Assembly (NCBI RefSeq): GCF_014805685.1
Contig: NC_060887.1
Location: 32,476,463 to 32,540,462, forward strand
Length of the DNA stretch: 64,000 nt
Origin: Silurus meridionalis
Lineage: Eukaryota > Chordata > Actinopteri > Siluriformes > Siluridae
Direction: 5' to 3'
The notes beneath the pieces were generated by a model, which did no database searches, was not told where the DNA came from, and worked only from the letters and a program-made list of their open reading frames with translations. Every line of letters starts with the position of its first letter. Within the stretch, counting starts at the first letter, position 1. Positions 32,701 to 46,159 of the stretch are shown here, piece by piece. Made by a program: the position numbers and the translations under genes.

Positions 32701-32924
32701 ATGTATAGTTAAGCAAAAACATTAAAGGGCAAAACTAAATAAAAAATAAAGCAAAATCTAAATATAATAACGGAAGAACGTAAATGATGCTTTGCTGGTG
32801 TGCACGGCAAATTTGCAAACATTTCTATAAACCAAAACCTGTAGACGCCATCTCCTCCAATCACACGCTTCCATGAGCACAGGCCCGGGATCTTTGCCAG
32901 TGTGATCCTGCCCACCTATTTCTT

Positions 32925-32990
<66 letters not shown>

Positions 32991-35835
32991 GAGCTCTCCA
33001 AGACTCACAGGTATTTCTGTCCGGCTTCACCTCTCCTTTTCCAAAAAGTCTTGAATGGGAGGAGAAAATCTTGAATGGGTGACAGGTGAATGAATTAACC
33101 AAACAGGACAAGATCAATGTACAGAAAGAAGCAAAGGGGTAAAAAGTGATATCAATAAGAACAGGAAAAAATGATCCAAAGTATGAATATTTTAAGTTAG
33201 AGAATAGAGAATTTTTCATGTTATATTGAGGAAACGAAATGAGAACTGTTTAATTATTTAGATACATTTTGTTGTTTATGATAACAAAAATAATAAAAAA
33301 GAAAAAACCCACCTAAGGGTATGCAAACGTTTACACTTCATTAGTATCCCCTCACTGGCATTATTAGGAATCAGGAAGTGTGTGTAGGAAGTATACTTTT
33401 TCCTGAGGTAGGACTCTCTAATAAGCTAAATTAGCCTTGACCCTTAGAACCTGTCAGTCTTCCCTGCTGTTTAGCTTTGAATCCTCCCATAAACCGGAGA
33501 AGCTTTTTGCAGACCTGCTGACACTCCACAGCACTGATACTTTCATCTCCAATTCAACTGATCGTTGCTGAATCATTGATGACGACATCTCGGGATCCGA
33601 AATTCGAAGGAGTCCGTTTGTACACTCGGAAGGATTGTGGACTAAACAAATCTGCTTTCTCTCAAGCTTCCTGCCTCAATACGGTGTCAAATCTTCTGTT
33701 TAGCACTCTGCGAGTCTCCATGTAGACCTGTGCAGCTGCCCTCTGTGACATTTGAGAAATGGCCATACTTATTCCTAAGCCTTATGGCTGTCATGCTACT
33801 TTTGTTGCATCAGCAAGGCTGTTTGTGTTGCCCAGATGGAGCCAGCTAAACAAATAGATTGTGTTTGGCCCCTGGGAGCTGCAGGAAGTGACTGGCACTG
33901 ATGCTACCAGATAGAAAAGGATCGTACAAGCACATCTAGGTGAGGGAAATTGAATATGTGAGTCCATACGGCGTCCTGCTCATTTTCCGGGAAACTCGTA
34001 AACGTTTGCCATGCTTAAATTGCCACGTGCGACTCTTACTCAGTACTCTGACAGCCCCTCTGGGCCTATGCTCCTAAAAAGCATGTGTTTTATCCCTAGT
34101 AGAGCAGCTTTAGGACAATACTGTAGATAAAACATGCCTGTTTTAGTTGAAACCACAATTAAAGTGGGATCTCACTAAAACCCCCAGGTCTTGATTATAC
34201 TGGTGTTTAGTCCTTTAGCATTTAGTTCACTATGGTAGTATTATTATGTTTGGAATTTCAAAAAAAACATTTTGTGCTCTTCAAAAAAGAAAAGCGAGCC
34301 AAATAAGGATACAGGGGTAGTTACAGAGCAAGCCACAGGAATATTCTTTTGCACGTAGGAGGAGCGAGCAACTTTTTGGCACAAGCGACTGAGATACCAT
34401 GGCGTGTGTGGGCGCTGGTGACACTCCCCTGTGTTGCCGTAGAAACAGGGTGTCAGCCATGAGGAATGCTACCTTTCGAACTGGCCAAAATCCCAGCAAG
34501 GCTTCATGGGCCAGGCTTCCTTTAGGCTTGCTGGCTCTCCATTTCCTGTGTTTAGCTCATGGGTGATGAGGCGTGGGCTGAAATGGACGGTATGTTCCCA
34601 TCTCCCTTGGCTGCTCCAACCTTCCACTTCAATCACTTCGTGATGAGGGTCCTGCCACACTGTTTTGCCAGCCTTATGGTTGGGAAACACCGCTCTCATA
34701 CCCTCTCTCTCTGTGGAAGCAACAAAGCTGGAGAATAGCCTACGGCTGCTGCTTTATGTCTGTTTCAGCAGATGTGTCTTCTATTATTGGCAGATTAATC
34801 CAAGATGCAAGTAATTAATCCAGATTGTAGCAGCTCAGGAATCTTAAATAAAAAAACAACACCACCTGAATTGTGTATATCAGGAAAAAGACATCTGGCA
34901 GTACTAAATTCTGTCCCATCACACCTGAATTTATTCGTTGAGCTAAAAAAAAAAAATGACAAAATGTTCTGCCTTCCCTTCCTAAAATCGATTGCCCAAG
35001 TTGAATCATTTCCAGACATTTTTCACTTCCAAGGTTGTTAGTTCTTGCAACAGTGTCGTCTTCTACTTCAGGAAACACATTTCCAAAGATTTAAGTCTGT
35101 TTTTTGCTTCATTAGAAGCGCTTCTGAGAAATACCGACTGTCCATCTAACAATGATGACGGGGTAGTAAACAACAAGAAATAATAAATGGGATGACGTTT
35201 TCAGTGTCTCCTCATCTGAGGGAGATGATTGGAGACAGTCTTATGTCAGATATTTTTACTCAAAAAGTTTAGGCCATTACTTGAATAAGAGGTTTTTAAA
35301 TTTTACTCAGACTTTCTTTTAAAGTAGAATGCCTGTATGACTGACTCATCTCCAACCTCCAGACTTAAATGCAGGAGCTACTTTATAATTGTGTTCTCCT
35401 ATGCTGGGAGTTTCTTCACAAAAAAACACTCATACGCAACTCTATTAGTTATTTGTGAACGATCATATCAGGGAGTGCTGTTATTGGGAAAAATAATAAG
35501 TGTCAGGGTGGTGTGATATAGATAGACTCATAGACTCAAAATGCAGTTGCTGCTTCCAGTCTAAAAGCTTCAGGTTCTTAAGAATTTTACTATATGGACT
35601 TTTTTTAGTTGCACATACTGTTATGGAACATTAACAAAACATGTTTCTTTTATAATAGCTGTAAACAGTAGATCCCTCACTTTATCTTGATTTTCGTTAG
35701 ATTTTAGTTAGACAATACAAATTATGTGATTATTAAAGTAGTAGTGGTAAAAGTTATTTTTATCATTAGAAGTAGTAGTAAAATTTTTGTAGTAATATAG
35801 TAGTAGTAAGCTATTATTAATGTTATTATTTTTAT

Positions 35836-35836
<1 letters not shown>
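32701..35836. other. Intronic stretch, mainly unique
   Basis: Holds a (CA)n tract at 32927-32988. No exon, SINE or terminal repeats recognised. Frames at 34281-34699 (minus) have no recognisable similarity. Confidence 0.5.
32927..32988. repeat. (CA)n microsatellite
   Basis: About 31 uninterrupted CA units. Confidence 0.98.
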
Positions 35837-35881
<45 letters not shown>

Positions 35882-35918
35882 TCTAGTAGTAGTAGTAAAA
35901 GTTATTATTATATTAGTA
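35837..35918. repeat. (TAG)n / (TTA)n trinucleotide tract, left part
   Basis: About 15 TAG units with imperfections, ending at the Tc1-like insertion. The same kind of tract resumes at 37481, on the other side of the element. Confidence 0.95.
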
Positions 35919-37480
35919 CAAACCCGATTCCGAAAAAGATTGGGACACTACAAATTGTGAATAAAAACAGAGTGCAATGATGTGGAAGTTTCAAATTTCA
36001 ATATTTTATTCATAATACAACATAGATGACATATCAAATGTTTAAACTGAGAAAATGTATCATTTTAAGGGAAAAATGAGTTGATTTTAAATTTCATGGC
36101 ATCAACACATCTCAAAAAGTTGGGACAAGGCCATGTTTACCACTGTGTGGCATCCCCTCTTCTTTTTATAACAGTCTGCAAACATCTGGGGACTGAGGAG
36201 ACAAGTTGCTCAAGTTTAGGAATAGGAATGTTGTCCCATTCTTGTCTAATACAGGCTTCTAGTTGCTCAACTGTCTTAGGTCTTTTTTGTTGCATCTTCC
36301 TCTTTATGATGCGCTAAATGTTTTCTATGGGTAAGAGATCTGGACTGCAGGCTGGCCATTTCAGTACCCGGATCCTTCTTCTACGCAGCCATGATGTTGC
36401 AATTGATGCAGTATGTGGTCTGGCATTGTCATGTTGGAAAATGCAAGGTCTTCCCTGAAAGAGATGATGTCTGGATGGGAGCATATGTTGTTCTAGAACT
36501 TGGATATACCTTTCAGTATTGATGGTGCCTTTCCAGATGTGTAACCATGCCACAGGCAATCATGCAACCCCATACCATCAGAGATGCAGGCTTCTGAACT
36601 GAGCGCTGATAACATCTTGGGTTGTCCTTATCCTCTTCAGGATAAGGCATCCCAGTTTTTCAAAAAGAACTTCAAATTTTGATTCGTCTGACCACAGAAC
36701 AGTTTTCCACTTTGCCACAGTCCATTTTAAATGAGCCTTGGCCAAGAGAAAACGCCTGCGCTTCTGGATCTTGTTTAGATATGGATTCTTTTTTGACTTA
36801 TAGAGTTTTAGCCGGCAACGGCGAATGGCACAGTGAATTGTGTTCACCGACAATGTTTTCTGGAAGTATTCCTGAGCCCATTTTGTTATTTCCATTACAG
36901 AAGCATTTCTGTATGTGATGTGGTGCCGTCTATGGGCCTGAAGATCACGGGCATCCAGTATGGTTTTCCGGCCTTGACCCTTACACACAGAGATTGTTTC
37001 GGATTGAATCTTTGGATGATATTATGCACTGTAGATGATGATAACTTCAAACTCTGCAATTTTTCTCTGAGAAACTCCTTTCTGATATTGCTCCACTATT
37101 TTTCGCCAAAGCATTGGGGGAATTGGTGATCCTCTGCCCATCTTGACTTCTGAGAGACACTGCCACTCTGAGAGGCTCTTTTTATACCCAATCATGTTGC
37201 CATTTGACCTAATAGATTGCAAATTGGTCCTCCAGCTGTTCCTTATATGTAAAATTTAACTTTTCCATCCTCTTATTGCTTCCTGTCCCAACTTTTTTGG
37301 AATGTGTAGCTCTCATGAAATCCAAAATGAGCCAATATTTGGCATGACATTCAAAATGTCTCACTTTGAACATTTGATATGTTATCTATATTCTATTGTA
37401 AATAAAATATAAGTTCATGAGATTTGTAAATTATTGCATTCCTTTTGTACAGTGTCCCAACTTTTTTGGAACTGGGTTTG
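35919..37480 (-). mobile_element. Near full-length Tc1-like transposon, inactivated
   Basis: 1562 bp bounded by inverted ends 'caaacccgattccgaaaaag' and 'ttttttggaactgggtttg', each flanked by the TA target duplication (35917-35918, 37481-37482). On the minus strand the transposase runs from 'MGRGSPIPPMLWRKIVEQYQ' (HTH region with 'GVSQRKIAEFEV'), through 'WSDESKFEVL' (first catalytic Asp) and 'FQHDNARPHTA' (second Asp), to 'SPDLLPIENI' (catalytic Glu). All three catalytic residues survive. A stop follows IENI where a Trp codon is expected, and at least two frameshifts (near 37020 and 36600) break the frame. Best preserved element in the window. Confidence 0.93.
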
Positions 37481-37655
37481 TAGTAGTAAGTTATTATTAT
37501 TATTATTATTAGTAGTAGTAGTAGTAGTAGTAGTAGTATCTATCCATTCATCCATTCATCCATCCATCCATCCATCCATCTATCTATCTAAAACTTTAAA
37601 TAGTAGTAGTAAAAGTTAATATTATTATTATTATTAGTAGTAGTAGTAGTAAAAG

Positions 37656-37698
<43 letters not shown>

Positions 37699-37715
37699 TG
37701 TTAGTAGTAATAGTA
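37481..37715. repeat. Compound (TTA)n/(TAG)n/(CATC)n microsatellites
   Basis: Continuation of the trinucleotide tract right of the Tc1-like element, with (CATC)n at about 37545-37590 and further (TTA)n at about 37658-37695. Confidence 0.95.
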
Positions 37716-40060
37716 ATAAAAGCTTCTGTTATAGAAAATTAATCTGCCTTTTCAGACAAAGCAGATTTGAGAATCCAATAGTTCTGTGAAACAATATACA
37801 TAATGTGGCTTATGTTGTAATAAATATCATGTTTATCAGTGCTGCTTTGCTATTAAAAACAATCCGCTGAACTCTACAAGCTCTGCTGTTGAAAATAGAC
37901 TGATTTGATTTTGTTTGTGTACATGGCTTAAATTTCAGCATCACTTTTACCAAACACTGGCACAGTTTCAAAATAAACACATTTGAGGAGATGAATTGAT
38001 GCTCTTGGTCGTTTCTGCTCATATGTCAGGGTGGCATGTTTTGACATTGGTTTTAATCCCTTACCGTCCTTCTTGCAAATCAGAATTTGACAAACTCGGT
38101 CTGTCTGTCTGAGGTTAGTTTTTTTTAATAGAGGTCTTTGTTCTTTGGAGAACTAACTTCACTCAACAAAATACTATAAACAAAAGATGCAAGGCAATTA
38201 GGCGCTGCGGTTTTCCAGCGAGAACTTCAGACCCTGTGTCATGTTGGTCATGTTTTTGTATTATCGCCTCTTTGACCCTGAGCTGTCTTTTAGTCTGCTA
38301 ATAATCTGTGTCCTCCTTTAGGAACGCCACTCCTCCACAAACCACTGCTGTGCTTGATTTATTGATGAAATCCCGCACACAGCATGCTCTCCGTAGTGCT
38401 GCGGGACTGAATGAAGTGCTGTTGCATGCTTCAGCTCACACGAGTCACTTTGCTGCTTTTTGCTTTGCTTGTACTTCAGCTTTGAGATGCCCTTTTCCTC
38501 CCAAGTCAATACTTGGCAAAAATGACATTGTGGTGATTTAACATTGGAAAAAAAATCTCTGTGCATCATTTAGAATAATTACAGAGCTCATACTGTGTTC
38601 TTTATAAAAATTCAAAACAGCTTTTTTTTCTAATGAATTAATAAATTAAAAGGCAACATTTACATTAATTATAGAAGAAGATGAATGGAAAAAAGCTTCT
38701 TTTAATATTAAGACGCACCGTCAAGTGACACACTACCACAGTGGATTTGAAATTAAGCAATCAATATGTGACTGGAGTGTTGCATTACAGCTTTAATTGG
38801 AGGTGTTTAACAAGACATTTAGTTATAGATTCGTTATTCTCCTTAAACTTCAAATATGTATTCTTCATTTAAAATCCATTGTGGTGGTGTACAGAGGCAA
38901 AACTTTAAAAATTATCCCTGTCCAAATACTTATGGAACGGGCTGTATAATATATCAACTATGTGGCTTATCTGCCTCATTTATACACAATCATGTATATG
39001 CATGCATATATTTAGCCCATGATAGAATAATGATGTAGTCACAACTTATTAAAATAGGTATGTGGGCCTGTAGTGTCCTTAACCTGTCTTTCATGCCATT
39101 TGACCTCCTTACAGTGCAGAGAACAGCTAGAGCTTGCTCAAGTCCCTTAGCTAAGGATGAGGAGCAGCATGTGGGCTTTAGCTTGGGAGGTTAATGATTA
39201 GTATGGACCCCCCCTTCTTCGAGGACATCTTCAGCAGTTCCTAATGGACTGTGTGGAGATTTCACTGCACCTAGACATGACTCTGAATATGTTTCTGAAT
39301 ATTACACAGTTCAGCCTCTTGTCTTCTGAGAGATAAAGGTTGGGTCATGTGTGGTGCATTACTGAACTGGGGTTGATCCACAGGCGGAAAGCTGGGCCGC
39401 TGTAGTGGTCTGTGTCGAGAGGAGGTCAGGAGCAGCTATGATATTCATGAGCATTCAGAGCCAAGGGAGGTGATTTAGAGGTTTTTCTTTTTTTTAATAT
39501 GGCATGACTATATCTGCCTGTGAGACTGAGAAGTGTGATGATGTAGGGCACGCTTTCCACGGGTTCACTATGGGGGCATTGCTACATAGGCCAATAAATT
39601 GTATGCAGTCATGAATATATTGTAGCAAAGCGAATCTGACAGTGATATTTTGAAATAAAATATTGCCATAAGGTGCATGTGAGTAGCTCAGACCTTACAG
39701 AGACTGAAATTGATGCCTGTTATTCAAGCAACAATGCCTAGAATGATTCATTATGGGTATGCATGCAGTATTGCAAATCATAGTCTTTTTTTTTCTAGCT
39801 TTGTGTTGTGTTGGTTACTTCACTTGGTCAATATTTTTAATATCTAACTAAACCTTTTTACTTGCTAATCTATTTGTCATTCTCACACACAAAATTAGAT
39901 AATTAGCTATCAGTCTAACTAGCTGTGTCTTAAATTAGCTAGCAACCTAGCTAATTAGCTGTTTATCTGTCTATCCTGGAGCGATTTATGTGAATACCTG
40001 CTCTATTGTAAATCACAAGTGTTTATTGTAACTTGCTATCAACCTAGCTATCTCTAACAA
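37716..40060. other. Intronic stretch, mainly unique
   Basis: No exon or delimited element recognised. A stray transposon-like end ('ccaaatacttatggaacgg') lies at about 38921-38940. Confidence 0.5.
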
Positions 40061-40063
40061 ACT

Positions 40064-40082
40064 CTATCTATCTATCTATCTA

Positions 40083-40178
<96 letters not shown>

Positions 40179-40180
40179 AA
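40064..40180. repeat. (TATC)n/(TC)n compound microsatellite
   Basis: Blocks of TATC on both sides of a (TC)n core. Confidence 0.97.
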
Positions 40181-42480
40181 GTGGCCTAGCTAGTGAATTT
40201 AAAGCTAGCTAGAGCTCCATCACACTAGCTAAGTAACTATCCAACTAGTTATTTCTAGCTAGCAATTAGGGCTATTCAGTCTTACTTAAAATACTTTAAT
40301 ACTGATATTAGTATTATAAATAATATCTAGCATTAGTATATAGAATCATCATAGGCTTGTTCATGTGGCTATACAGTCTTTTTAGCCCCCTTTTTTTTTT
40401 TTAGCAAACCTAAATGATGTGATGCACAATGTGTAGCATAAAACTGTCATGAGGTATCACTATTTATAGTTTAAATCTAAATCTTACCTCTACCTGTTTT
40501 TAAGTTCTTAGATTTAATTGTATGATTATATTGCAGGCTATGCTACACATTTGGCTGTGTATGCGCTAGAAATTTGCATGTGAGGTGCGATTATAGCGCT
40601 CGTTAGCAATACAACAGCAGCCTGCTCTCATTTGCATATGCATTTGTGTATAAATAATGTGACTATCCGCATTTACGGTATGGCTTTGAGTGCTGTCATA
40701 AAGAGATGGTGGATTTAATGGCGTACTGATGGACTCCATTGTGTTGTTCCTGCCATTAGTGGTGCTGCTAGATCCACTGCACTGTAGATGCACATTTATT
40801 GGTGATAGTTCATAGTGTATAAGTGATTAAATATTCATTAGTTTGTCACGCACTCACACAAACAGCTAATTTATGGTCACTGACCCCCTCTAACCACCCT
40901 CATAAAGCCATTCTTAACATTTTGACTTGCTCATAATTCGAATCTGGTATGTTTGTAAGGTATGCAGGTTTATCGACACAGTCTGCACTAGTATAGTTTA
41001 AATGCCTGGCACCTCTTTGCTCCATGCTCACTGGAGCTCAGGGTCTTGGCAAAGCATTGGGTCACAAACACACACATTGTCCAACCATCCCTGAGCACAA
41101 GCTTCGTATGCCAAACCAGCTCTCTGAAAATAGCGGTGAGAGAGTGGTCCGTGGGAGAGAAACGCTGAGAGCAAATCAGTGGAAGAGTGTTTTTCATGCT
41201 CCAGCATGTTCCTGCACACTACTCTGCTTTGATGGTGTGAACGGTTGTTTAAAGGCAAACTCACAGCTCCTGCCTTGAACTCACTGCGTATCAGTGCACA
41301 CTGTCTCTGTTCATGCTGTCACTCGTTTTTAATCGTGCTGGTTTTAGCTCTAGCTTTTCCTTCATGGTTGCATGTTGTGTTAAATAAAAGTTTAGTTACA
41401 ATTGAAGACACAAAAAGCCTCATTGGCGATGTTATGGCAGTCTGTGTGATCACTATTGTGTTCTATTTTCTTTCTTTAGTCATGTACTAGTACTTTTGAC
41501 CTTTTTTTAGGCACTCTTGTATGCATGGCTGTATATTTTTATCTTTAAATTAGACATTTTATTTTCTTGCACTGCATTCTTAGCCTTTTGTTTCATTCTT
41601 TTTTTGTGTTTTTTACATTGCAATATTATTTATTTGACCCAGCCTACACATTAGCCTTAGGGACTTACCAGTGGATGAACGAAGAAAAAAAAAAAAATCT
41701 CAATAATCTTTAGCTCAATGCTTTACTGCAGAAATGCTTTTCTAGTGAAAAGTTAAAATCTTAAACATTGTGGATGTGTCTAATATTATTCATTGTGGGA
41801 TTATAATACAACAGATATTTAAATATTTAGCATATGTCGATTACATTTTTAAATTATTATTATTATTTAGTTTTATTGTCAAATATTCTTATTTCAAGAA
41901 TTTATTCAAAACATCTTGAAATAGGCTTAATTGTAATGCATTGGTTATATCATTATGACTTGAGATCATTATCTTATTTTGAGATTTTTTTTAGCGTTTA
42001 ATATCTCCTACATCGCACATTATCCTTAATTAATATAAAAGTAAAATGAAAAATGTGAGGTATTCACAATTTTAAAGGAAGACGCAGGAGGTTTTGTACC
42101 ATGACCTTTTATTAAGTCGTCTGGCTGTTTATGTTCGTTTGTGACCCAGACTTATGCGAACACTTATAAATGTCTTTGGACAGCTTTTTAAATCATTGTC
42201 ACATTAATGCAATTAATATGCATTAAAATGGAAACAAATGTTAGGTCTGAGTTTTGTAATGATGCATTGCACTGTGCATATTGGTAATGCATATTTTACT
42301 TCATATTCAGGACACCAAGGAGAGTTGTATAGCTACCACATGGAAAAAAAAAATGTAACACAAGCACAAATTTACGAGTGCGGCATGTAGAATAATGACA
42401 GGATTTGAGATTTGTAGAGACAATCGATGGTAATTAGATAAGGCGCCATAATCCACCTTATGTTCTAGAATTTCACAATG
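40181..42480. other. AT-rich intronic stretch
   Basis: Many 'ctagct' words around 39890-40270 but no delimited element. The frames at 40988-41490 on both strands have no recognisable product. Confidence 0.5.
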
Positions 42481-42484
42481 ACTT

Positions 42485-42780
42485 AAAAAAAAAAGTCAAC
42501 TTACGACCATTCGACTTTACGACCACAATCGCCAGCCACGGCATACGACAGTAAGAAACAAAATGGTGTAGAGATGATACAAATGGCATAAAATGAACAA
42601 AGAAAATGATGTATATACAGTATAACAATAATGAAAGAAAATTATGATGAAATACTACTTAAAGATTTTTATATCATCATTTCACAGTACTGTACATATA
42701 GCCTACTCTACTTACGACCAAATCGTGTTACGACCGGTCCGTCGGAACCAATTGTGGTCGTAAGTCGACGACTACCTGTA
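42485..42780. mobile_element. MITE with 'cttacgacc' inverted ends
   Basis: The right end contains 'gtggtcgtaagtcgacgact' and ends 'acctgta'; the left part shows the inverse 'aacttacgaccattcgactt'. About 300 bp, no coding capacity. The left terminus is degraded. I recall this terminal sequence from a vertebrate DNA-transposon family but do not assign a superfamily. Confidence 0.65.
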
Positions 42781-43068
42781 CATACAGTTATCTAATTAAC
42801 CAATCATGTGACAGCAGTACAATGCATCAAATCATGTACATAGTCAGTGAGGCAGTGCTAGCTGGATAGTTTATTGGTGCTCAGTGGCGTTTATTAAAGC
42901 TGTACCAGATGATTGATATAAACTAGCTAGCCAAGTGTAAGAGATGGCTAGCTATTTGCTCCAGACCTTAATATTATTGAAATGGATTGTTTGGATTTTC
43001 TCCCATTCATGCATTTTGGTACTTATGCAACGTTCAGAACGGGAACCAGAATGCTGATATTGATTATA

Positions 43069-43146
<78 letters not shown>

Positions 43147-43305
43147 CTAACTAACTTGCACTCCAAGTGCACCTGCCTTTAATAAAACGCCAATTTAAAA
43201 TCCCATCAGGACCTCTGAGCTGCTAATTAATAGATCCTTAAATAGAAAGATTACGCTCTTTGGTGGAGCAGCTATTTAATCTTTTTCCTTTTAATTGTCA
43301 TTTTG
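42781..43305. other. Stretch with long (TA)n, no gene
   Basis: (TA)n of about 35 units at 43073-43143. Nothing else recognised. Confidence 0.7.
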
Positions 43306-43309
43306 TGTC

Positions 43310-43965
43310 GTGTGTGAATGAGAGGGAGGGCAGTGGAGTGGTGCAGTTTCAGGGAGAAGAGGTGGAGAAGGTGACGGAGTTCAGGTACCTGGGTGCAAAG
43401 TAATAGAGAGAGTGTTAGAGAAGTGAAGAAAAGAGTGCAGGCAGGGTGGAGTGGGTGGAGAAGAGTGATAGCAGGAGTGATTTGTGATAGAAGAGTATCT
43501 GCAAGACTAAAAGCGAAAGTGTATAGGACTACGGTGAGACCTGCGATGTTGTATGGTTTAGAGACAGTGGCATTGAGTAAAAGGCAGGAGGTGGAGCTGG
43601 AGATAGCAGAGCTGAAAATGTTGAGGTTTTCGTTGGGAGTGATGAGGATGGACAGGATTAGAAACGAGTTTATTAGCAGGACAGTGCATGTAGGATGTTT
43701 TGGAGACAAGGTGAAGGAGGGAAGATTGAGATGGTTTGGACATGTGCAGAGAAGAGACATATCAGTAGGAGAATGCTGAGAATAGAGGTGCCAGGAAGGA
43801 GGAAAAGAGGGAAGACCAAGGAGGAGGTTTATGGATGTGGTGAAGGAAGACATGCAGGTAGTTGGGTTTAAAGAGGCAGATGTAGAGGACGGGGGTATGG
43901 AGATGGTTGATTCACAGTGGCGACCCCTAATGGGAGAAGCTGAAAAATGAAGAAAAATTTGGTAA
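43310..43965 (+). mobile_element. RTE-type LINE, 3' part
   Basis: Plus-strand frame at 43393-43779 carries the RTE reverse-transcriptase C-terminal region: 'KVYRTTVRPAMLYGLETVAL', 'LKMLRFSLGVMRMDRIRNEF' and 'RLRWFGHVQRR'. Then come 'gaggtttatggatgtggtga' and the 3' end 'gtggcgacccctaatggg'. 5' truncated. The 193-codon minus-strand frame over it is an antisense shadow. Other copies: 45278-45400, 46990-48045 and 61668-61882. Confidence 0.9.
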
Positions 43966-44616
43966 CTTTGTGTCTGTCAGAATGTTTGGTCTGTATTTCT
44001 AACAGAAATGTTCATGCAACTGCTTGATGTAGCACCTTACTAATAATAATTTGATAGCTATGTATATAGTGTAGTCTTTTTACATACACAAACACACACG
44101 CACACACACACACCTACACTTTCACATGTAGTTTCAAATTTGGTGGAACTAATCTACCTTTCGGCATGTTTCTGGAGGGTAGAAAGAAAACAGTAGAACT
44201 GAAAGGATGACCACACAGACATTGGAGGAATATACAAAACACTTCACAGAAAGTTCCCTAGGATCAGTGATCAAACTAGGAGGCCTGGAGCTTTGTGGTA
44301 GTGAATCGTCTGTCAAAATGCTATAAATGTTGGGTGGCAACACTACAGCATCCACAGTGCTGCCGTATTTATTATTAATTTAAAAAATGAATGAACGACA
44401 TGCATCTGTGTACAATATTCGAATGCTTTTTAATTTTTATTTTTAATGGTGTATGGACTAGAGTGGAGTTGCATCATGGGAGCTGCTGCATCTCCTGAGG
44501 CTGAATTGGGAATGCTCTCTGCAGATCACTTCACTAATTATTACTGTCTGCCACCATGCACACTGTTCCCAAGGTGGTTGACATTGACTGACACTCATTC
44601 CAGTGGGCCTTACATT

Positions 44617-44652
<36 letters not shown>

Positions 44653-45277
44653 TGCGTGCGTGTGTTTTTAAAAGTGGTGCTTCAGTGTCATGGTGACGCT
44701 GGCCGCCTGAAGCCGAGAGCTATGTGAATTATGACTCCACAGAGAGTTCATACTAACTCCGCTCATTGAGCACACATCTACAGGAAAAGGCCAGTCTAAT
44801 TCTCACCATCAATCTCTCTCGCTTTCTCTCTCTCTCTCTTTCTTGCACACACTCAGTGGTGCTGTCCCTTGCTTCGCTTTAGATCTTGCACTTGTTTCGT
44901 TTCATGCTGTGGATTGAAGTGAGCGCACAAAAGCGCCGTGTTAACTCCTCCATCTATCTCCCTTTCTCTGTTGTCCATGCATACTGTTTAATCTCACTCT
45001 TGCTCATTTGTCTTCCGTGTTTTTTTTTTTTTGCATCAGCCCCTTTTTAACTTCCTCCCTTCGTTCTTTCTTAGTCATTTGTTTACTCAATCTTCATCCA
45101 TTTCTTTATTTCCGCATCACTTTTATCTCATCGTGGCTTTTTTTCCTTCTCTGTGTTTGGTCATTTCTCTTGCTATGAGGTCAGTGTGAAGGTCAGACTT
45201 TGTACAGTAGGGGTGTATTGATAATCAGATTTGGTTAAGTGCTCCACAGGATTTGAATGTGTAATCCACCAGCAGAA
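43966..45277. other. Intronic stretch, no gene
   Basis: Holds a (TG)n tract at 44619-44651 and scattered pyrimidine-rich stretches at 44800-45150. No exon or delimited element recognised. Confidence 0.55.
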
Positions 45278-45400
45278 CAACAACAACAACTTCTTATTTC
45301 ACCTGCTCCCAATAGGGGTTGCCCTAGCAGATCATCCGTCTCCATACCCCCCTGTCCTCTACATCTGCCTCTTTCAAACCAACTACTTGCATGTCTTCTA
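45278..45400 (-). mobile_element. RTE LINE 3' end, minus strand
   Basis: 'aataggggttgccctagcag', 'catccgtctccatacccc' and 'tacatctgcctctttcaaac' are the inverse of the 3' end of the copy at 61668-61882. A short (caa)n lies at its 3' end. Strongly truncated. Confidence 0.75.
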
Positions 45401-45419
45401 CCTGTCTCTGTGCCTGTCT

Positions 45420-45645
<226 letters not shown>

Positions 45646-46159
45646 CATTTTGATCAATGGTCACTGATCTTTTGGAACGCCAGTTTATGTGTATGTACAG
45701 GTAAATGTAACCAACAAGTGTAGTACTTGTTTTTTTTTTTGCATACGCTTTGATAAATAAAACTCCTGATCTTTTGTGGATTCTGTAATCCTTCTACATG
45801 CCTAAAACTCGCAGAACGGCGGAAAAATGTAGCGATAAAAAAAGCAATGTCTTTTCACAGCTTATTTACATTTTATTGCTAAGCAACTATGCTCTTGTAT
45901 CTCTTTTTTCCCCTTCATATCTCCTCTAGTGTATTAATGTTATTTTGAACAAATCTGTCAGTCATGTGGATTGTCTGCCATGTTTGGTTTTTTACTGTAA
46001 GTGTCAGTGACCGCATTCACTGTCGCCACTGAACAGATTCAGAACAGTTTTTTTTAATGACAATGTTTTATGATGCACAGAAATGGCCCTTTTTCTTCTT
46101 TTCTAAATGTGTTACTGCACCATGCTGTGTTTGAGTGCTGCAGGTCCATGAGCCTCAGT
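45646..46159. other. Intronic stretch, nothing recognised
   Basis: AT-rich, no gene or element boundaries seen. Confidence 0.55.

Noticed and set aside
32758..33219. 153-codon minus-strand frame
   Set aside because: Held open by a (CA)n microsatellite read as Cys-Val repeats.
36314..37222. Active transposase gene
   Set aside because: Catalytic residues remain, but stops and at least two frameshifts break the frame.
35837..37715. CRISPR-like or array-like repeat structure
   Set aside because: Trinucleotide microsatellite interrupted by a transposon; no spacers or direct-repeat array.
43272..43853. 193-codon open frame on the minus strand
   Set aside because: Antisense shadow of the RTE reverse-transcriptase frame on the plus strand, which has clear RTE motifs.
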